Source: Candidatus Nealsonbacteria bacterium RIFCSPLOWO2_01_FULL_43_32 (lineage in GTDB: Bacteria > Patescibacteriota > Minisyncoccia > Minisyncoccales > MHMH01). From it: DNA of 43,840 nucleotides. Shown in pieces: positions 23,729 to 32,351 of this stretch. The stretch spans positions 1 to 43,840 of the forward strand of contig MHMH01000022.1 in NCBI GenBank assembly GCA_001819335.1, read 5' to 3'. The notes beneath the pieces were generated by a model. That model was not told where the DNA came from and did no database searches. It saw nothing but the letters and a program-made list of their open reading frames with translations. The position numbers were made by a program, and so were the translations under genes. The stretch's first letter is position 1. Every line of letters begins with the position of its first letter.

Positions 23729-25219
23729 ATGATGATACCCAAAGAAGTAAAATCTGTTATTAAAAAACTCAAGGATAAAAAATTTGAAGCCTATATTGTG
23801 GGCGGCTGCGTCAGAGATTTTTTGAGAGGAATTGAGCCGAAGGATTGGGACATTACTACCAGCGCTAAACCCGAAGAAATCCGCAAAGTGTTTCCTAAAA
23901 ATTTCTACGAGAACAAATTTTTGACCGTGACCGTGCAGACGGGCAGCAAAGACCCCAAGCTCAAAGATATTGAAATTACCACCTATCGCAAAGAAGCCAG
24001 ATACACAGATAAACGCCACCCCGACGAGGTGAAATACGCCCAAATCCTGGGAGAAGACCTGGCCCGCAGGGATTTTACCATTAATGCCATAGCGCTAGAA
24101 ATCCAAAATAATCACCTCCCGAGGGTGATTAAATCCAACCACCCTCGGGAGGTAATACGGGATCCTTTTGAGGGTCAAAAAGACCTTAAAAACAAGCTCA
24201 TCCGGGCCGTAGGTAGGCCGGAAGACAGGTTTCAAGAGGATGCCTTAAGAATGCTCAGGGCAGTCAGGCTGGCCACTACCCTTGATTTTAAGATTGAGCC
24301 CAAAACAGCCGAAGCTATCCAGAAAAATGCTGGTTTGATGAGAGCTATTTCTCAAGAAAGAATCAGAGACGAGTTGATTAAGATTATCATGTCAAACAGG
24401 GCGGCTCAAGGCATTGAGCTTTTGCGGGTCACGGGCCTGTTAAAATATATTATGCCTGAGCTGGAGCAGGGTTATGGCGTGGGCCAGAATAAGCACCATA
24501 TTTACGAATGCTATCAGCATGCCTTACTCTCCCTTGAATATGCGGCCAAAAAAGGCTTTAATGAGCAGGTGAGATGGGCTGCTTTGCTGCATGATATCGG
24601 CAAACCCAGGGCTAAGCGGGGTGAAGGTCAGGATGCTACTTTTTACAACCATGAGGTCATAGGAGCTAAAATGACCGGCCAGATTCTTGACCGCTTGAGA
24701 TTTCCTAAAAAAGACGCGGAAAAGATTATTAAGCTGGTGAGATACCATTTGTTTTATTACAACGTTGACGAGGTGACTGATTCTTCGGTCAGAAGATTGG
24801 TCAGGCAGGTTGGGCTGGAAAACATGGAAGAATTGTTGCAGGTGAGAATGGCTGACCGGATTGGCTCGGGCGTGCCCAAAGCCGAACCGTATAAATTGCG
24901 ACATTTGAAATACGTCATTGACAAAGTATCGCAAGACCCGATTTCAGTTAAAATGCTTAAAGTAACAGGTAATGACGTAATGCGACAATTGGACATTCCG
25001 CCCGGCCCAAGAATAGGACATATTCTGGACATTTTATTGGGGAATGTCCTATTCGACCCTAAAAAGAACAAAAATGCGACATTGGAGCAAGAAATTGCGA
25101 CATTGGGCAAATTAAGCGGCCAAGAGCTTATGGAAATGTCGCAAAAGGCCAAGCAAGAAAGGGAAAAGGTAGAAATCAAGCAAGACCAGATGACCAAGCA
25201 AAAATATTGGGTCACTTAA
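23729..25219 (+). CDS. cca: CCA-adding tRNA nucleotidyltransferase with HD domain
   Basis: 496 residues. Adds CCA to tRNA 3' ends; at least three tRNAs here lack encoded CCA. Seen: VGGCVRDFLRGIEPKDWDIT (pol-beta GG and DxD), RRDFTINAIAL, DPFEGQKDLKNKLIRAVG, ERIRDELIKI, and HD motif LLHDIGKPRAKRG. Between NAIALE and RDPFEG an extra stretch (HLPRVIKSNHPRE) is encoded by a 14-bp-armed palindrome at 24114-24153. The C-terminal 70 residues are low-complexity and contain repeated GCGACATT units. The stop lies in a half copy of the AAGTGACT palindrome. The mRNA is leaderless. Confidence 0.95.
   Translation: MMIPKEVKSVIKKLKDKKFEAYIVGGCVRDFLRGIEPKDWDITTSAKPEEIRKVFPKNFYENKFLTVTVQTGSKDPKLKDIEITTYRKEARYTDKRHPDEVKYAQILGEDLARRDFTINAIALEIQNNHLPRVIKSNHPREVIRDPFEGQKDLKNKLIRAVGRPEDRFQEDALRMLRAVRLATTLDFKIEPKTAEAIQKNAGLMRAISQERIRDELIKIIMSNRAAQGIELLRVTGLLKYIMPELEQGYGVGQNKHHIYECYQHALLSLEYAAKKGFNEQVRWAALLHDIGKPRAKRGEGQDATFYNHEVIGAKMTGQILDRLRFPKKDAEKIIKLVRYHLFYYNVDEVTDSSVRRLVRQVGLENMEELLQVRMADRIGSGVPKAEPYKLRHLKYVIDKVSQDPISVKMLKVTGNDVMRQLDIPPGPRIGHILDILLGNVLFDPKKNKNATLEQEIATLGKLSGQELMEMSQKAKQEREKVEIKQDQMTKQKYWVT
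24114..24153. repeat. Palindrome inserted in frame in cca
   Basis: The arms ACCTCCCGAGGGTG (24114-24127) and CACCCTCGGGAGGT (24140-24153) are perfect complements around a 12-base loop. It encodes an insert just before the conserved DPFEG. Confidence 0.8.
25011..25054. repeat. Inverted repeat in the 3' part of cca
   Basis: GAATAGGACAT (25011-25021) and ATGTCCTATTC (25044-25054) are perfect 11-bp arms. Around them GCGACATT occurs at about 25076 and 25095 and its complement AATGTCGC at about 25136. Confidence 0.65.
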
Positions 25220-25235
25220 ATGGTTTGACGTGAAA

Positions 25236-25307
25236 CGGGGGCTGGTGTAATGGCAACATGCACGCTTCGGGTGCGTGAGATTAGCAGTTCAACTCTGCTG
25301 CCCCCGA
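25236..25307 (+). tRNA. tRNA-Pro (anticodon CGG)
   Basis: Acceptor CGGGGGC/GCCCCCG with the C1-G72 pair typical of bacterial tRNA-Pro, anticodon stem CACGC/GCGTG with loop TTCGGGT, T-arm AGCAG/CTGCT. Discriminator A73; CCA not encoded. Confidence 0.9.
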
Positions 25308-25309
25308 CT

Positions 25310-26119
25310 ATGAATAGCCAAAAAGGCCAAGTTGAAATTGTCGTATTTTTATTGGTTATCATCGGCGCAGTGGTTTTATTTTTCATTTTTTCCAAGCCAG
25401 GGAACAAAGAAACGCCCAAGTCCAATACATCACCTACCATCTCTTCGCCTGCTTCCCCTGCTTCTTCAGAACAAGAAGAACCAACCAATAACTCTGCCAG
25501 CCCCAGCCAAGCTGCTGACTACAATCCCCCTTATCGTTCTAACGGCCAGCCGTCCGGTGGTTTGTCTGCTTCAACCAGAATAGTAGCTGTGAGCTTGGAT
25601 ACTGATGAAAAAGCTGTTTGCCGGTATAGCGATGTTTCTAATCTGGGCTATGGCGCCATGAAGGTTTTTGCTCATACTGACTCCACTTTTCATTATACCG
25701 ACATTGCTGGTTTGAGCGAAGGCAGAGGTTATATTTATTATGTCAAATGCGCCGATGCCTACGGCAATACCAATACTGACGACCTCATGATTTATTTTTA
25801 CGTCAAAGCGCCGGATGATCTGATTTCGCCGGTGCTTAGCAATCAATATCCGACCGGCACTGTCTTGCCCAGGGGCACAACCCAAACCATGATCGGCATC
25901 AGCACTAATGAGCTTGCTTCGTGTCGTTATGATTCTCGGCAGGGCACATCTTACGATTCTATGAGTAAGAGTTTGGCTGATGACGGTACCAAGAAGTATC
26001 ATACAGCCCAAGTCACCGGTTTAATTGCTGGGAGCAACTATAATTATTTTGTCCGGTGCAAAGATACGGCAGGCAATGTCAATACCGGAGACGTCATGAT
26101 TTCCTTCAGCGTGCAATAG
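25310..26119 (+). CDS. Membrane-anchored protein with two Fn3-like repeats
   Basis: 269 residues from ATG 25310; the frame before it is tRNA-Pro. The N-terminal QKGQVEIVVFLLVIIGAVVL is a membrane anchor resembling a pilin-type helix. A Ser/Thr/Pro-rich linker (about 35-85) leads to two similar repeats of about 85 residues, each with a CRYS/CRYD turn and a Y-x-Y-x-V-(K/R)-C strand followed by D-(A/T)-x-GN-(T/V)-NT. These look like fibronectin-III-type surface modules with conserved Cys pairs. Function unknown; probably faces the outside. Confidence 0.7.
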   Translation: MNSQKGQVEIVVFLLVIIGAVVLFFIFSKPGNKETPKSNTSPTISSPASPASSEQEEPTNNSASPSQAADYNPPYRSNGQPSGGLSASTRIVAVSLDTDEKAVCRYSDVSNLGYGAMKVFAHTDSTFHYTDIAGLSEGRGYIYYVKCADAYGNTNTDDLMIYFYVKAPDDLISPVLSNQYPTGTVLPRGTTQTMIGISTNELASCRYDSRQGTSYDSMSKSLADDGTKKYHTAQVTGLIAGSNYNYFVRCKDTAGNVNTGDVMISFSVQ

Positions 26120-26134
26120 TTTCATATGAAATAC

Positions 26135-26208
26135 GGGCCTATGGTCCAGCGGCAAGACGCCACATTCGCATTGTGGAAACGGCAGTTCGAATCTGCCTAG
26201 GTCCACCA
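26135..26208 (+). tRNA. tRNA-Ala (anticodon CGC)
   Basis: Acceptor GGGCCTA/TAGGTCC contains G3-U70, the alanine identity pair. The anticodon stem CCACA/TGTGG holds loop TTCGCAT and the T-loop is TTCGAAT. Discriminator A73 and CCA encoded (26206-26208). Confidence 0.95.
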
Positions 26209-26235
26209 TTTAAGTGACTCCCGAAGTCACTTAAA
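26209..26235. repeat. AAGTGACT palindrome, copy 1
   Basis: TTTAAGTGACT and AGTCACTTAAA are perfect 11-bp arms around CCCGA. A related copy is at 30630-30662 and a half copy at 25211-25226. Confidence 0.75.
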
Positions 26236-26236
26236 T

Positions 26237-26358
26237 AAAAAACCTCCAGCCAATTGGGAGCCTTTTGGCATAAAGCCGTTATCCCGCCTTTGGCGGGCCC
26301 TCAATAAGGAGGGAATGAGGCGAGACTCCCAAATGGTTGAAGGCATTCAGCGCTTAAT
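26237..26358 (-). ncRNA. Candidate structured small RNA, about 120 nt
   Basis: On the minus strand TTGACA (26393-26388), 17 bases and TATCAT (26370-26365) predict a start near 26358. The transcript folds by closing its 5' part (26343-26326) on its 3' part (26260-26243) in an 18-position stem with two or three mismatches. It ends in a run of six T (26242-26237), so the closing stem doubles as the terminator. Inside are hairpins CCCTC/GAGGG, CCCGCC/GGCGGG and GGC/GCC. There is no ORF. I do not recognise 6S, SRP or tmRNA features. Confidence 0.5.
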
Positions 26359-26364
26359 GAATCT

Positions 26365-26393
26365 ATGATACGTCCGTCACGATATTTTGTCAA
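26365..26393 (-). promoter_or_regulatory. Promoter of the candidate small RNA
   Basis: TTGACA, 17 bases, TATCAT on the minus strand; divergent from the nusA-side promoter at 26406. Confidence 0.6.
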
Positions 26394-26405
26394 TAAATAT
26401 ATGAC

Positions 26406-26433
26406 TTGACAAAGAATTCTGGCCTGCTAAACT
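26406..26433 (+). promoter_or_regulatory. Promoter upstream of nusA
   Basis: TTGACA (26406-26411), 16 bases, TAAACT (26428-26433) with TGC before it; shares CTGGCCTGCTAA with the T-box promoter at 8203. Confidence 0.55.
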
Positions 26434-26502
26434 GAAATTAGTTTGGCCCGCCTACGTCCCGCTTTGCGGGACTACGGCGAGGCGAAGGAAAGCAAAGAAA
26501 CC

Positions 26503-26531
26503 TTGTCCGTTTGACCGCGGACAATTTTTTT
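26503..26531 (+). terminator. Terminator in the nusA leader
   Basis: TTGTCCG and CGGACAA pair around an 8-base loop, followed by seven T. It would stop transcription from 26406 about 80 bases before nusA, forming a short RNA or an attenuator. The 26434-26502 part holds a nested CCCGC/GCGGG palindrome. Confidence 0.7.
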
Positions 26532-26611
26532 AGAAATCAGCGAATAGCGCATTGGTTACGAATTTACGAATTCGTATATTCGCGATAGGTTCGTTATTAG
26601 TTGATTTATTT

Positions 26612-27919
26612 ATGGACATAAAAAATTTTACCTCGGCCTTAAGCCAGATTGCCGAGGAAAAAGGCATTCCGGCCGAAAAAGTCATTGAAACCATTGAAAT
26701 GGCTATTGCGGCTGCTTATAAAAAAGATTACGGCAAAAAAGGCCAAATCATTAAAGCCAAGTTTGATACAAAAACCGGCGATGTTAAGTTTTGGCAGGTG
26801 AAGCAGGTTTTAACGGAAGACATGATTTATTCAGACGCCGAGCTTTTAGAAATGAAAGCGCAGGCGGACGAAGATGAAGCAAAGCTTCATCGCCCAGAAG
26901 AAGAATTGGGAGACAAGGAGGGGAAAATCCGTTTCAACCCGGAAAAACACATCATGCTGGCCGAGGCTAAAAAAATCAACCCCAAGATTAAAGTCGGCGA
27001 AGACTTGGAAGCGTCTTTGGAGGCACAGGGCGATTACGGCCGGATTGCGGCTCAAACAGCGAAGCAAGTTGTCCTGCAGAGAATCAGGGAAGCGGAAAGA
27101 GAGGTTGTTTTTTCGGAATTCAAATCAAAAGAGGGCGAGATTATTTCCGGCATTGTCCAGAGAATTGAGGGCCGAACCGTTTTTTTTGACATCGGCAAAA
27201 CCTTAGGCATACTCTCGCAGGAAGAACAGGTGCCCAGGGAGTTTTATCGTACTGGTCAGCGGCTGAAAGTCTATATTATTAAGGTGGAAGAAACCTCAAG
27301 AGGCCCGGTGGTTTTTCTCTCACGGGCTTATCCCAAGATTATTTCTAAACTTTTTGAGCTGGAAGTGCCTGAAGTTTCGTCAGGCGCCGTCGCGATCAAA
27401 TCGGTCGCTCGGGAACCGGGTTCCCGTTCCAAAATAGCCGTGGCTTCAAACGTTGAAGGCGTTGACCCGATTGGCAGCATGGTCGGCCAAAGAGGCACGC
27501 GGGTGACCGCGGTCATCAATGAACTGGGCGGAGAAAAGATTGACATTATTGAATGGTCGGAAGACCCGGAAGCATATATTGCCCATGCCATGTCTCCGGC
27601 TAAAGTGGTTGAGGTTAAGGTGATGCCCAAGAATAAAGCTTTGGTTTTGGTGCCCGAAGACCAGCTTTCCTTGGCTATCGGTAAAGACGGCCAGAACGTC
27701 AGATTAGCGGCGAAATTAACCGGCTGGAAAATAGACGTGCGGTCCTTTGAAAGGGCCGAGGAGGAGAGGCAAGCAGCAGAAAAAGCAAAGGAAGAAAAAC
27801 CTAAAAAAGAAGTGAAGAAAGAGGTTAAGAAGAAAAAGTCGGCTAAAAAATCCGAAGCACGAAATCCGAAATCCGAAACAAACCCTAATGACCAAAGTTC
27901 AAAATCTAAAACAGTTTAG
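26612..27919 (+). CDS. nusA: Transcription termination/antitermination factor NusA
   Basis: 435 residues from ATG 26612 (MDIKNFTSAL); an upstream in-frame extension is repeat-derived. N-terminal RNAP-binding domain, S1 domain (GEIISGIVQRIEGRTVFFDI), KH1 (VGQRGTRVTAVINELGGEKIDIIEW) and KH2 (LAIGKDGQNVRLAAKLTGWKIDV). The acidic AR repeats of E. coli NusA are absent. A Lys/Glu-rich tail ends in KSEARNPKSETNPNDQ, which is encoded by the dispersed AT-rich repeat that continues downstream. Confidence 0.95.
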   Translation: MDIKNFTSALSQIAEEKGIPAEKVIETIEMAIAAAYKKDYGKKGQIIKAKFDTKTGDVKFWQVKQVLTEDMIYSDAELLEMKAQADEDEAKLHRPEEELGDKEGKIRFNPEKHIMLAEAKKINPKIKVGEDLEASLEAQGDYGRIAAQTAKQVVLQRIREAEREVVFSEFKSKEGEIISGIVQRIEGRTVFFDIGKTLGILSQEEQVPREFYRTGQRLKVYIIKVEETSRGPVVFLSRAYPKIISKLFELEVPEVSSGAVAIKSVAREPGSRSKIAVASNVEGVDPIGSMVGQRGTRVTAVINELGGEKIDIIEWSEDPEAYIAHAMSPAKVVEVKVMPKNKALVLVPEDQLSLAIGKDGQNVRLAAKLTGWKIDVRSFERAEEERQAAEKAKEEKPKKEVKKEVKKKKSAKKSEARNPKSETNPNDQSSKSKTV

Positions 27920-27984
27920 AAAATTAGAATTTATAATTTTTAATTTGTTTCGAATTTCGATATTCGAATTTCGAATTTAAACGT
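27849..27984 (+). repeat. Dispersed AT-rich repeat (nusA 3' end / hppA leader)
   Basis: Contains AAATCCGAAGCACGAAATC, then AATGACCA, TTTAGAAAATTA and GTTTCGAATTTCGATATTCG. The same blocks in the same order occur before hup (38495-38627), and shorter forms before clpP (29966-30043) and nusA (26532-26611). Confidence 0.75.
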
Positions 27985-29964
27985 ATGTTATATTTCCCCA
28001 TTATCGTTTCTCTTTTCGTTTTAATCTTCGCCCTTTTTTTGATTAAACAGATCCAGCAAGCTCATGCTGGAGACGGCAAAATGCTCGCGGTGGCCAATTA
28101 CATTAAAGAAGGAGCTCTGGCTTACCTGAAAAGACAGTTCCAAAGCATTGTTCTCATAGCCCTGGCGCTTTTTCTGATTCTTTGGATTTTCTTGGGCTTT
28201 AAAACAGCCGCTGGATTTTTAATCGGCGCTGGTTTTTCCGCCCTAGCCGGGTTTGTGGGCATGCTCGTTTCCACCCAAAGTAATGTTAAAGTGGCCCAAG
28301 CCGCCCAAAATGGCCAAGGGCCAGCTTTTAACTTAGCTTTTAAGGGTGGTTCGGTCACCGGGTTTCTCGTGGTGGGACTGGGGCTTTTGGCGGTCGCTGG
28401 TTTCTATATTTTAACCCACGATCTTGAGGCCTTGATCGCTTTAGGTTTTGGCGCTTCTTTAATTTCAGTTTTTGCCAGATTGGGCGGAGGCATTTATACC
28501 AAGGCAGCGGATGTGGGGGCTGATTTGGTGGGCAAAATTGAAAAAGGCATGCCTGAAGACGACCCCAGAAATCCGGCGGTGATTGCTGATTTGGTAGGGG
28601 ATAATGTCGGAGATTGCGCGGGCATGGCCGCTGACCTTTTTGAAACGTATGTGGTGACCTTGGTAGCGGCTATGGTTTTGGGTTCTTTGCTTTTCCCTGG
28701 ACAAATAGCCGCCATTTTGCTGCCGCTTTCTTTGGGTTCAATCGGCGTTTTAGCTTCCATTATTGCTAGTTTCTTTGTTAAATTAGGCCAAAAAGGCGTC
28801 ATGCCTGCTCTTTATAAAGGCCTTTTTACCGCCGCTGTTTTATCTGCCCTGGGTTTTTTCCCGGTGATTAAAAACTCGGTTTCTTTTTTAAATCTTAGCT
28901 GGTGGCAGCTTTATCTGCCAGCTTTGATGGGCTTGCTGGTGGCTGGCGCCATGTTTTTAGTCACTGACTATTATACTGCTAAAAAATACCGGCCGGTCCA
29001 ATCTCTCGCCCAGGCTTCAGAAACCGGCCACGCCACCAATGTGATCGCCGGCCTCGCCCTGGGCATGAAAGCTACCGCAGCGCCCGTCATGGTGATTGCC
29101 TTAGCCATTTTAGTCAGTTTCGTCTCCGGCGGCCTGCCAGGCTTAGCCATCTCGGTTGTCTCTATGCTTTCTTTGGCCGGCATGATTGTGGCTCTGGACT
29201 CTTACGGCCCGATTACTGACAATGCCTCGGGCATTGCTGAAATGGCTGGCTTGCCGGATAAAATCAGAGAAGTCACCGATGCCCTTGACGCCGTAGGCAA
29301 TACCACCAAAGCCGTGACCAAGGCTTATGCCATTGCTTCGGCCGGCTTGGCCGCCCTGGTGCTGTTTGCTGCTTACGCCCAGGCCATTCAGGATTTGGGC
29401 GCTAGAGTGTTATTTCTTTTGGCAGATTACAAGGTGGTGATCGGATTGTTTTTAGGCGGCCTCTTGCCTTATCTTTTTGCTTCTTTGGCCATGACAGCCG
29501 TGGGCAAAACCGCGGGCAAAGTAGTCGCTGAAGTGAGACGCCAATTCAAAGAAATCACTGGCCTGATGGAAGGCCAAGCCAAGCCGGAATACGGCCGTTG
29601 CGTTGATATTGTCACCAAAGCTGCTTTGAAAGAAATGGTCGCGCCTGCTTTAATCCCGGTTTTAGCGCCTATTTTGGTTGGCTTTATCTTGGGCCCCGAA
29701 GCCTTGGGCGGTTTGTTAATCGGCAGCATTATCACCGGCTTTTTTGTCGCCATTTCCATGACCACGGGCGGAGCGGCCTGGGATAATGCCAAGAAATACA
29801 TTGAGGACGGCCATTTGGGCGGCAAAGGCAGCCTAGCGCACAGCGCGGCCGTGACCGGCGACACCATCGGCGACCCTTACAAAGATACGGCTGGTCCGGC
29901 CATTAACCCCATGATTAAAGTTTTAAATATCGTCGCCTTGCTAATTGTCAGCTTCTTAGTATAA
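27985..29964 (+). CDS. hppA: Membrane-bound proton-pumping pyrophosphatase
   Basis: 659 residues, about 15-16 membrane helices. Splits PPi and pumps protons. The substrate loop is intact: [40 protein letters not shown], and the second loop [17 protein letters not shown]. The [13 protein letters not shown] segment has Lys where K+-dependent enzymes have Ala, which points to the K+-independent H+ type. Such a pump could energise the membrane in a fermenting cell. Confidence 0.95.
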   Translation: MLYFPIIVSLFVLIFALFLIKQIQQAHAGDGKMLAVANYIKEGALAYLKRQFQSIVLIALALFLILWIFLGFKTAAGFLIGAGFSALAGFVGMLVSTQSNVKVAQAAQNGQGPAFNLAFKGGSVTGFLVVGLGLLAVAGFYILTHDLEALIALGFGASLISVFARLGGGIYTKAADVGADLVGKIEKGMPEDDPRNPAVIADLVGDNVGDCAGMAADLFETYVVTLVAAMVLGSLLFPGQIAAILLPLSLGSIGVLASIIASFFVKLGQKGVMPALYKGLFTAAVLSALGFFPVIKNSVSFLNLSWWQLYLPALMGLLVAGAMFLVTDYYTAKKYRPVQSLAQASETGHATNVIAGLALGMKATAAPVMVIALAILVSFVSGGLPGLAISVVSMLSLAGMIVALDSYGPITDNASGIAEMAGLPDKIREVTDALDAVGNTTKAVTKAYAIASAGLAALVLFAAYAQAIQDLGARVLFLLADYKVVIGLFLGGLLPYLFASLAMTAVGKTAGKVVAEVRRQFKEITGLMEGQAKPEYGRCVDIVTKAALKEMVAPALIPVLAPILVGFILGPEALGGLLIGSIITGFFVAISMTTGGAAWDNAKKYIEDGHLGGKGSLAHSAAVTGDTIGDPYKDTAGPAINPMIKVLNIVALLIVSFLV

Positions 29965-29965
29965 T

Positions 29966-30043
29966 AAAATCAGCGAATAATTAATTTGTTTCGAATATAC
30001 AAATTCGTAAATTCGTGATTGATTCGTTTTTCGTTGATTTAAT
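29966..30043 (+). repeat. Dispersed AT-rich repeat (clpP leader)
   Basis: Contains ATCAGCGAATAATTAATTTG, TTTCGAATATACAAATTCG and TTCGTTGATTTA before the ATG; close to the block at 26532-26611 before nusA. Confidence 0.65.
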
Positions 30044-30628
30044 ATGAACTTAATACCTACGGTCATCGAAAAATCGCAATATGGCGAAAGGGCCTATGAC
30101 ATTTATTCCCGGCTTTTGAAAGACCGCATTATTTTTTTGGCCGGGCCGATTAATGACGCGGTGGCCAATTCCATCATCGCCCAGATGCTTTTCTTGGCTA
30201 ACCAGGACCCCAAAAAGGATATCCAGCTGTACCTCAACACGCCCGGTGGCTCGGTGACCGCCGGCATGGCGATCTACGACACCATGCAATACGTGAAATG
30301 CCCCGTGTCCACGGTGTGCGTGGGCATGGCAGCCAGCATGGGCGCCACGTTATTGGCGGCCGGGGAAAAGGGCAAGCGTTTTGCTCTGCCCAATTCCGAG
30401 ATTCTACTGCACCAGGTGATGGGGGAAGCGGGCGGCCAGGCCGTGGAGATTGAAATTACCGCCCGCCAAATCATTAAAATCAAAGATAAATTAAATAAGA
30501 TTCTAGCCCTTCGCACGGGCCAGCCTTTGGCCAAAGTGGAAAAAGACACGGACCGGGATTTTTATCTGACGGCTGACGAAGCCAAAGTTTACGGCCTGAT
30601 TGATCAGGTTATCAAGACTAAAGATTAA
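30044..30628 (+). CDS. clpP: ATP-dependent Clp protease proteolytic subunit
   Basis: 194 residues, full length. Catalytic triad S98 (GMAASMGAT), H123 (EILLHQ) and D172 (DTDRDFYL). Forms a barrel that works with ClpX or ClpA-type ATPases; none is in the window. Stands alone between hppA and a surface-protein region. No SD is visible; the leader is repeat-derived. Confidence 0.96.
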   Translation: MNLIPTVIEKSQYGERAYDIYSRLLKDRIIFLAGPINDAVANSIIAQMLFLANQDPKKDIQLYLNTPGGSVTAGMAIYDTMQYVKCPVSTVCVGMAASMGATLLAAGEKGKRFALPNSEILLHQVMGEAGGQAVEIEITARQIIKIKDKLNKILALRTGQPLAKVEKDTDRDFYLTADEAKVYGLIDQVIKTKD

Positions 30629-30629
30629 G

Positions 30630-30662
30630 CCATTTAAGTAACTTCGGGAGTCACTTAAGTGG
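30630..30662. repeat. AAGTGACT palindrome, copy 2
   Basis: CCATTTAAGT and ACTTAAGTGG arms around AACTTCGGGAGTC; inverted relative to copy 1. Could also fold as a clpP terminator, but no T-run follows directly. Confidence 0.65.
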
Positions 30663-30713
30663 TTTGCGCACTTGCCCGGTTTTTTTGTTTTATGGTAAAA
30701 TATAGATAGCATC

Positions 30714-30950
30714 ATGATGAAGAAAATAATCATTTCGCTTATGGTCGCTCTGGCTTTGTTTTTGGCTCTGGCTGTTGGTGTTTTTTTAATCTTGAAATTC
30801 GGCGAGAAACAGCCGGTTCAGGCTCCCAAAGAAGAACAAACCCTGGAAGAAAAAATAAAAAGCGCTACAGCTCCCGCAAGAACGGGCCCCTTATCCACGG
30901 AAGAAGGGCAAAGAATAGAAAAATTATTAAAAAGCGTAACTGCGCCATAA
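30714..30950 (+). CDS. Small membrane-anchored protein, 78 aa
   Basis: MMKKIIISLMVALALFLALA is a membrane or signal helix; then a charged tail with two similar motifs, KIKSATAP and LKSVTAP, the second at the very end. TAAAAT/TATAGA boxes lie 12-20 bases upstream. Next to surface-protein genes, so probably part of the envelope. Not recognised. Confidence 0.55.
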   Translation: MMKKIIISLMVALALFLALAVGVFLILKFGEKQPVQAPKEEQTLEEKIKSATAPARTGPLSTEEGQRIEKLLKSVTAP

Positions 30951-30970
30951 TAATTAATAAAAATAAATCT

Positions 30971-31834
30971 ATGCAAAAACAAGTTTCGCCAAAAATAGTC
31001 GCTTTAACCTTCGGGATTTTAACTATTGCTTTTCTGGCGGCTTTCTACGTCGTGGCCTGGCAGGAGCCGACCCAGGCTCCACCCGGAGGCAATGTGGCCG
31101 CACCCCTGAATATCAGTAATGTCGGCCAATCGAAGGAGGGCGGTTTGATTTTAAACACCGGCGGAGCAGAGTATGGTCTTATTGTAGATGAAGGAAAAAC
31201 CAAATTGGAAGGAAATGGCTTAATTCTTCCGCCGATTTATCGCCCAGATGCTCCAGAAATTGGTCAAATTTATCTCGATCAAAAAGATAATTATCTATAT
31301 TATTATAATGGTAACCAATGGATAAGAATAGGAACTTCTCTTTCGGGGGCAGGTTGTACTTCTCCCGAGGATTGTGAAAGTGGTTTTTGTTATCGAGATG
31401 AAGACGGTGATGGTTATAGTATGGCAACAGGACAAAAATTTTGTCAGACAGTTGCTTCTGCTGGGACCGACTGCTATGACGCAAACGTCAATGCCCGGCC
31501 GGGGCAGACCTCATACTTCACGGTCAACAGAGGAGATGGAAGTTTTGACTATGATTGTGATGGTATTCAGGGAGCTTCGTGTGCCACTGTTAGCAACCTT
31601 TCGCCGACGACCTGCAAATGGACTTACGGCAACGAAACCGACGAAGCAATAGGAGGCTGGCTGGGTTCCTCGCCCGCATGCGGTACCGTTGGCGTGCTCC
31701 GATATGTCAATTCTTTCGGTATGGTAGGTGGTTATTGTGTAGGAAAGCAGGGGTATCTCCTTGGATGTGGTCAGAAGTCTGGGCATGGGTATTATGGAAC
31801 ACTTGATCTTAGCGAGACGCAGACGTGTAAATAA
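30971..31834 (+). CDS. Secreted/anchored surface protein, GGNVA-type paralogue 1
   Basis: 287 residues. N-terminal membrane segment (FGILTIAFLAAFYVVAW) followed by EPTQAPPGGNVAAPLN, VGQSKEGGLILNTGGA and a GLIVDEG repeat, the same N-terminal module as the protein at 32794. The C-terminal part differs: a calcium-binding-like DEDGDGYS loop, several Cys pairs and a DYDCDG stretch resembling thrombospondin-3/MopE-type DxDxDG loops. Function unknown; likely cell-surface or pilus-associated. Confidence 0.65.
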   Translation: MQKQVSPKIVALTFGILTIAFLAAFYVVAWQEPTQAPPGGNVAAPLNISNVGQSKEGGLILNTGGAEYGLIVDEGKTKLEGNGLILPPIYRPDAPEIGQIYLDQKDNYLYYYNGNQWIRIGTSLSGAGCTSPEDCESGFCYRDEDGDGYSMATGQKFCQTVASAGTDCYDANVNARPGQTSYFTVNRGDGSFDYDCDGIQGASCATVSNLSPTTCKWTYGNETDEAIGGWLGSSPACGTVGVLRYVNSFGMVGGYCVGKQGYLLGCGQKSGHGYYGTLDLSETQTCK

Positions 31835-31934
31835 ATTGAAAAACAGAGGCGTTCGGTATGTTTAAAATTTCAAAGCAGGCTTTGATTAAGATTGGAAAAT
31901 GTTTTTTGATTTTTTTTGGGGCGGTTTTAATCAA

Positions 31935-32342
31935 ATGAAAAAAGAAGATCGGCAAAATTTAATAAGATTATCAAAGAAAATTTTTCAGAAGGAGAGAGGG
32001 ATTTTGTTTTGTTATTTGTTTGGCTCTCAAACAACCAAAAATACCGTTTCGGATAGCGACGTGGATTTAGCTGTTTTCTTTGAGAAAAACCAGGTCAACG
32101 ATTTTTTTGAAAGACGATTGGAGTTGATTGGCGAGCTTTCAAAACTTCTGGGAAAAGAAGCGGATGTAGTAGTTTTAAATACTGCGCCGCCATTCTTGAG
32201 ATACGTGGTTTTAAAAGAAGGCAAGTTAATTTTTGAAAGAGATAAGGGCAAAAGAATCGATTTTGAGCTTAAAAGCCTTAATGAATATTTTGATTTCAAG
32301 CCTATTTTAGAAAAGTATCATCAACGATTATTAACTTCTTAA
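31935..32342 (+). CDS. MNT-type nucleotidyltransferase (antitoxin of HEPN/MNT pair)
   Basis: 135 residues from ATG 31935. FGSQTTKNTVSDSDVDLAVFF is the minimal nucleotidyltransferase motif GSx10DxD; a third acidic residue is in EADVVVLN. In studied type VII systems the MNT protein adds AMP to a Tyr of the HEPN toxin. It is followed after 9 bases by a HEPN gene. The pair sits between two surface-protein paralogues. Confidence 0.85.
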   Translation: MKKEDRQNLIRLSKKIFQKERGILFCYLFGSQTTKNTVSDSDVDLAVFFEKNQVNDFFERRLELIGELSKLLGKEADVVVLNTAPPFLRYVVLKEGKLIFERDKGKRIDFELKSLNEYFDFKPILEKYHQRLLTS

Positions 32343-32351
32343 TGTTGATTT

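Noticed and set aside
25250-25309. N-terminal extension of the two-repeat surface protein
   Set aside because: It lies in tRNA-Pro; ATG 25310 directly precedes the membrane helix.
26434-26531. SRP RNA in the nusA leader
   Set aside because: GGCGAAGGAAAGC is only loosely similar to the SRP GGAAGGAAGC loop, and the paired GGUC/CAGG elements are missing.
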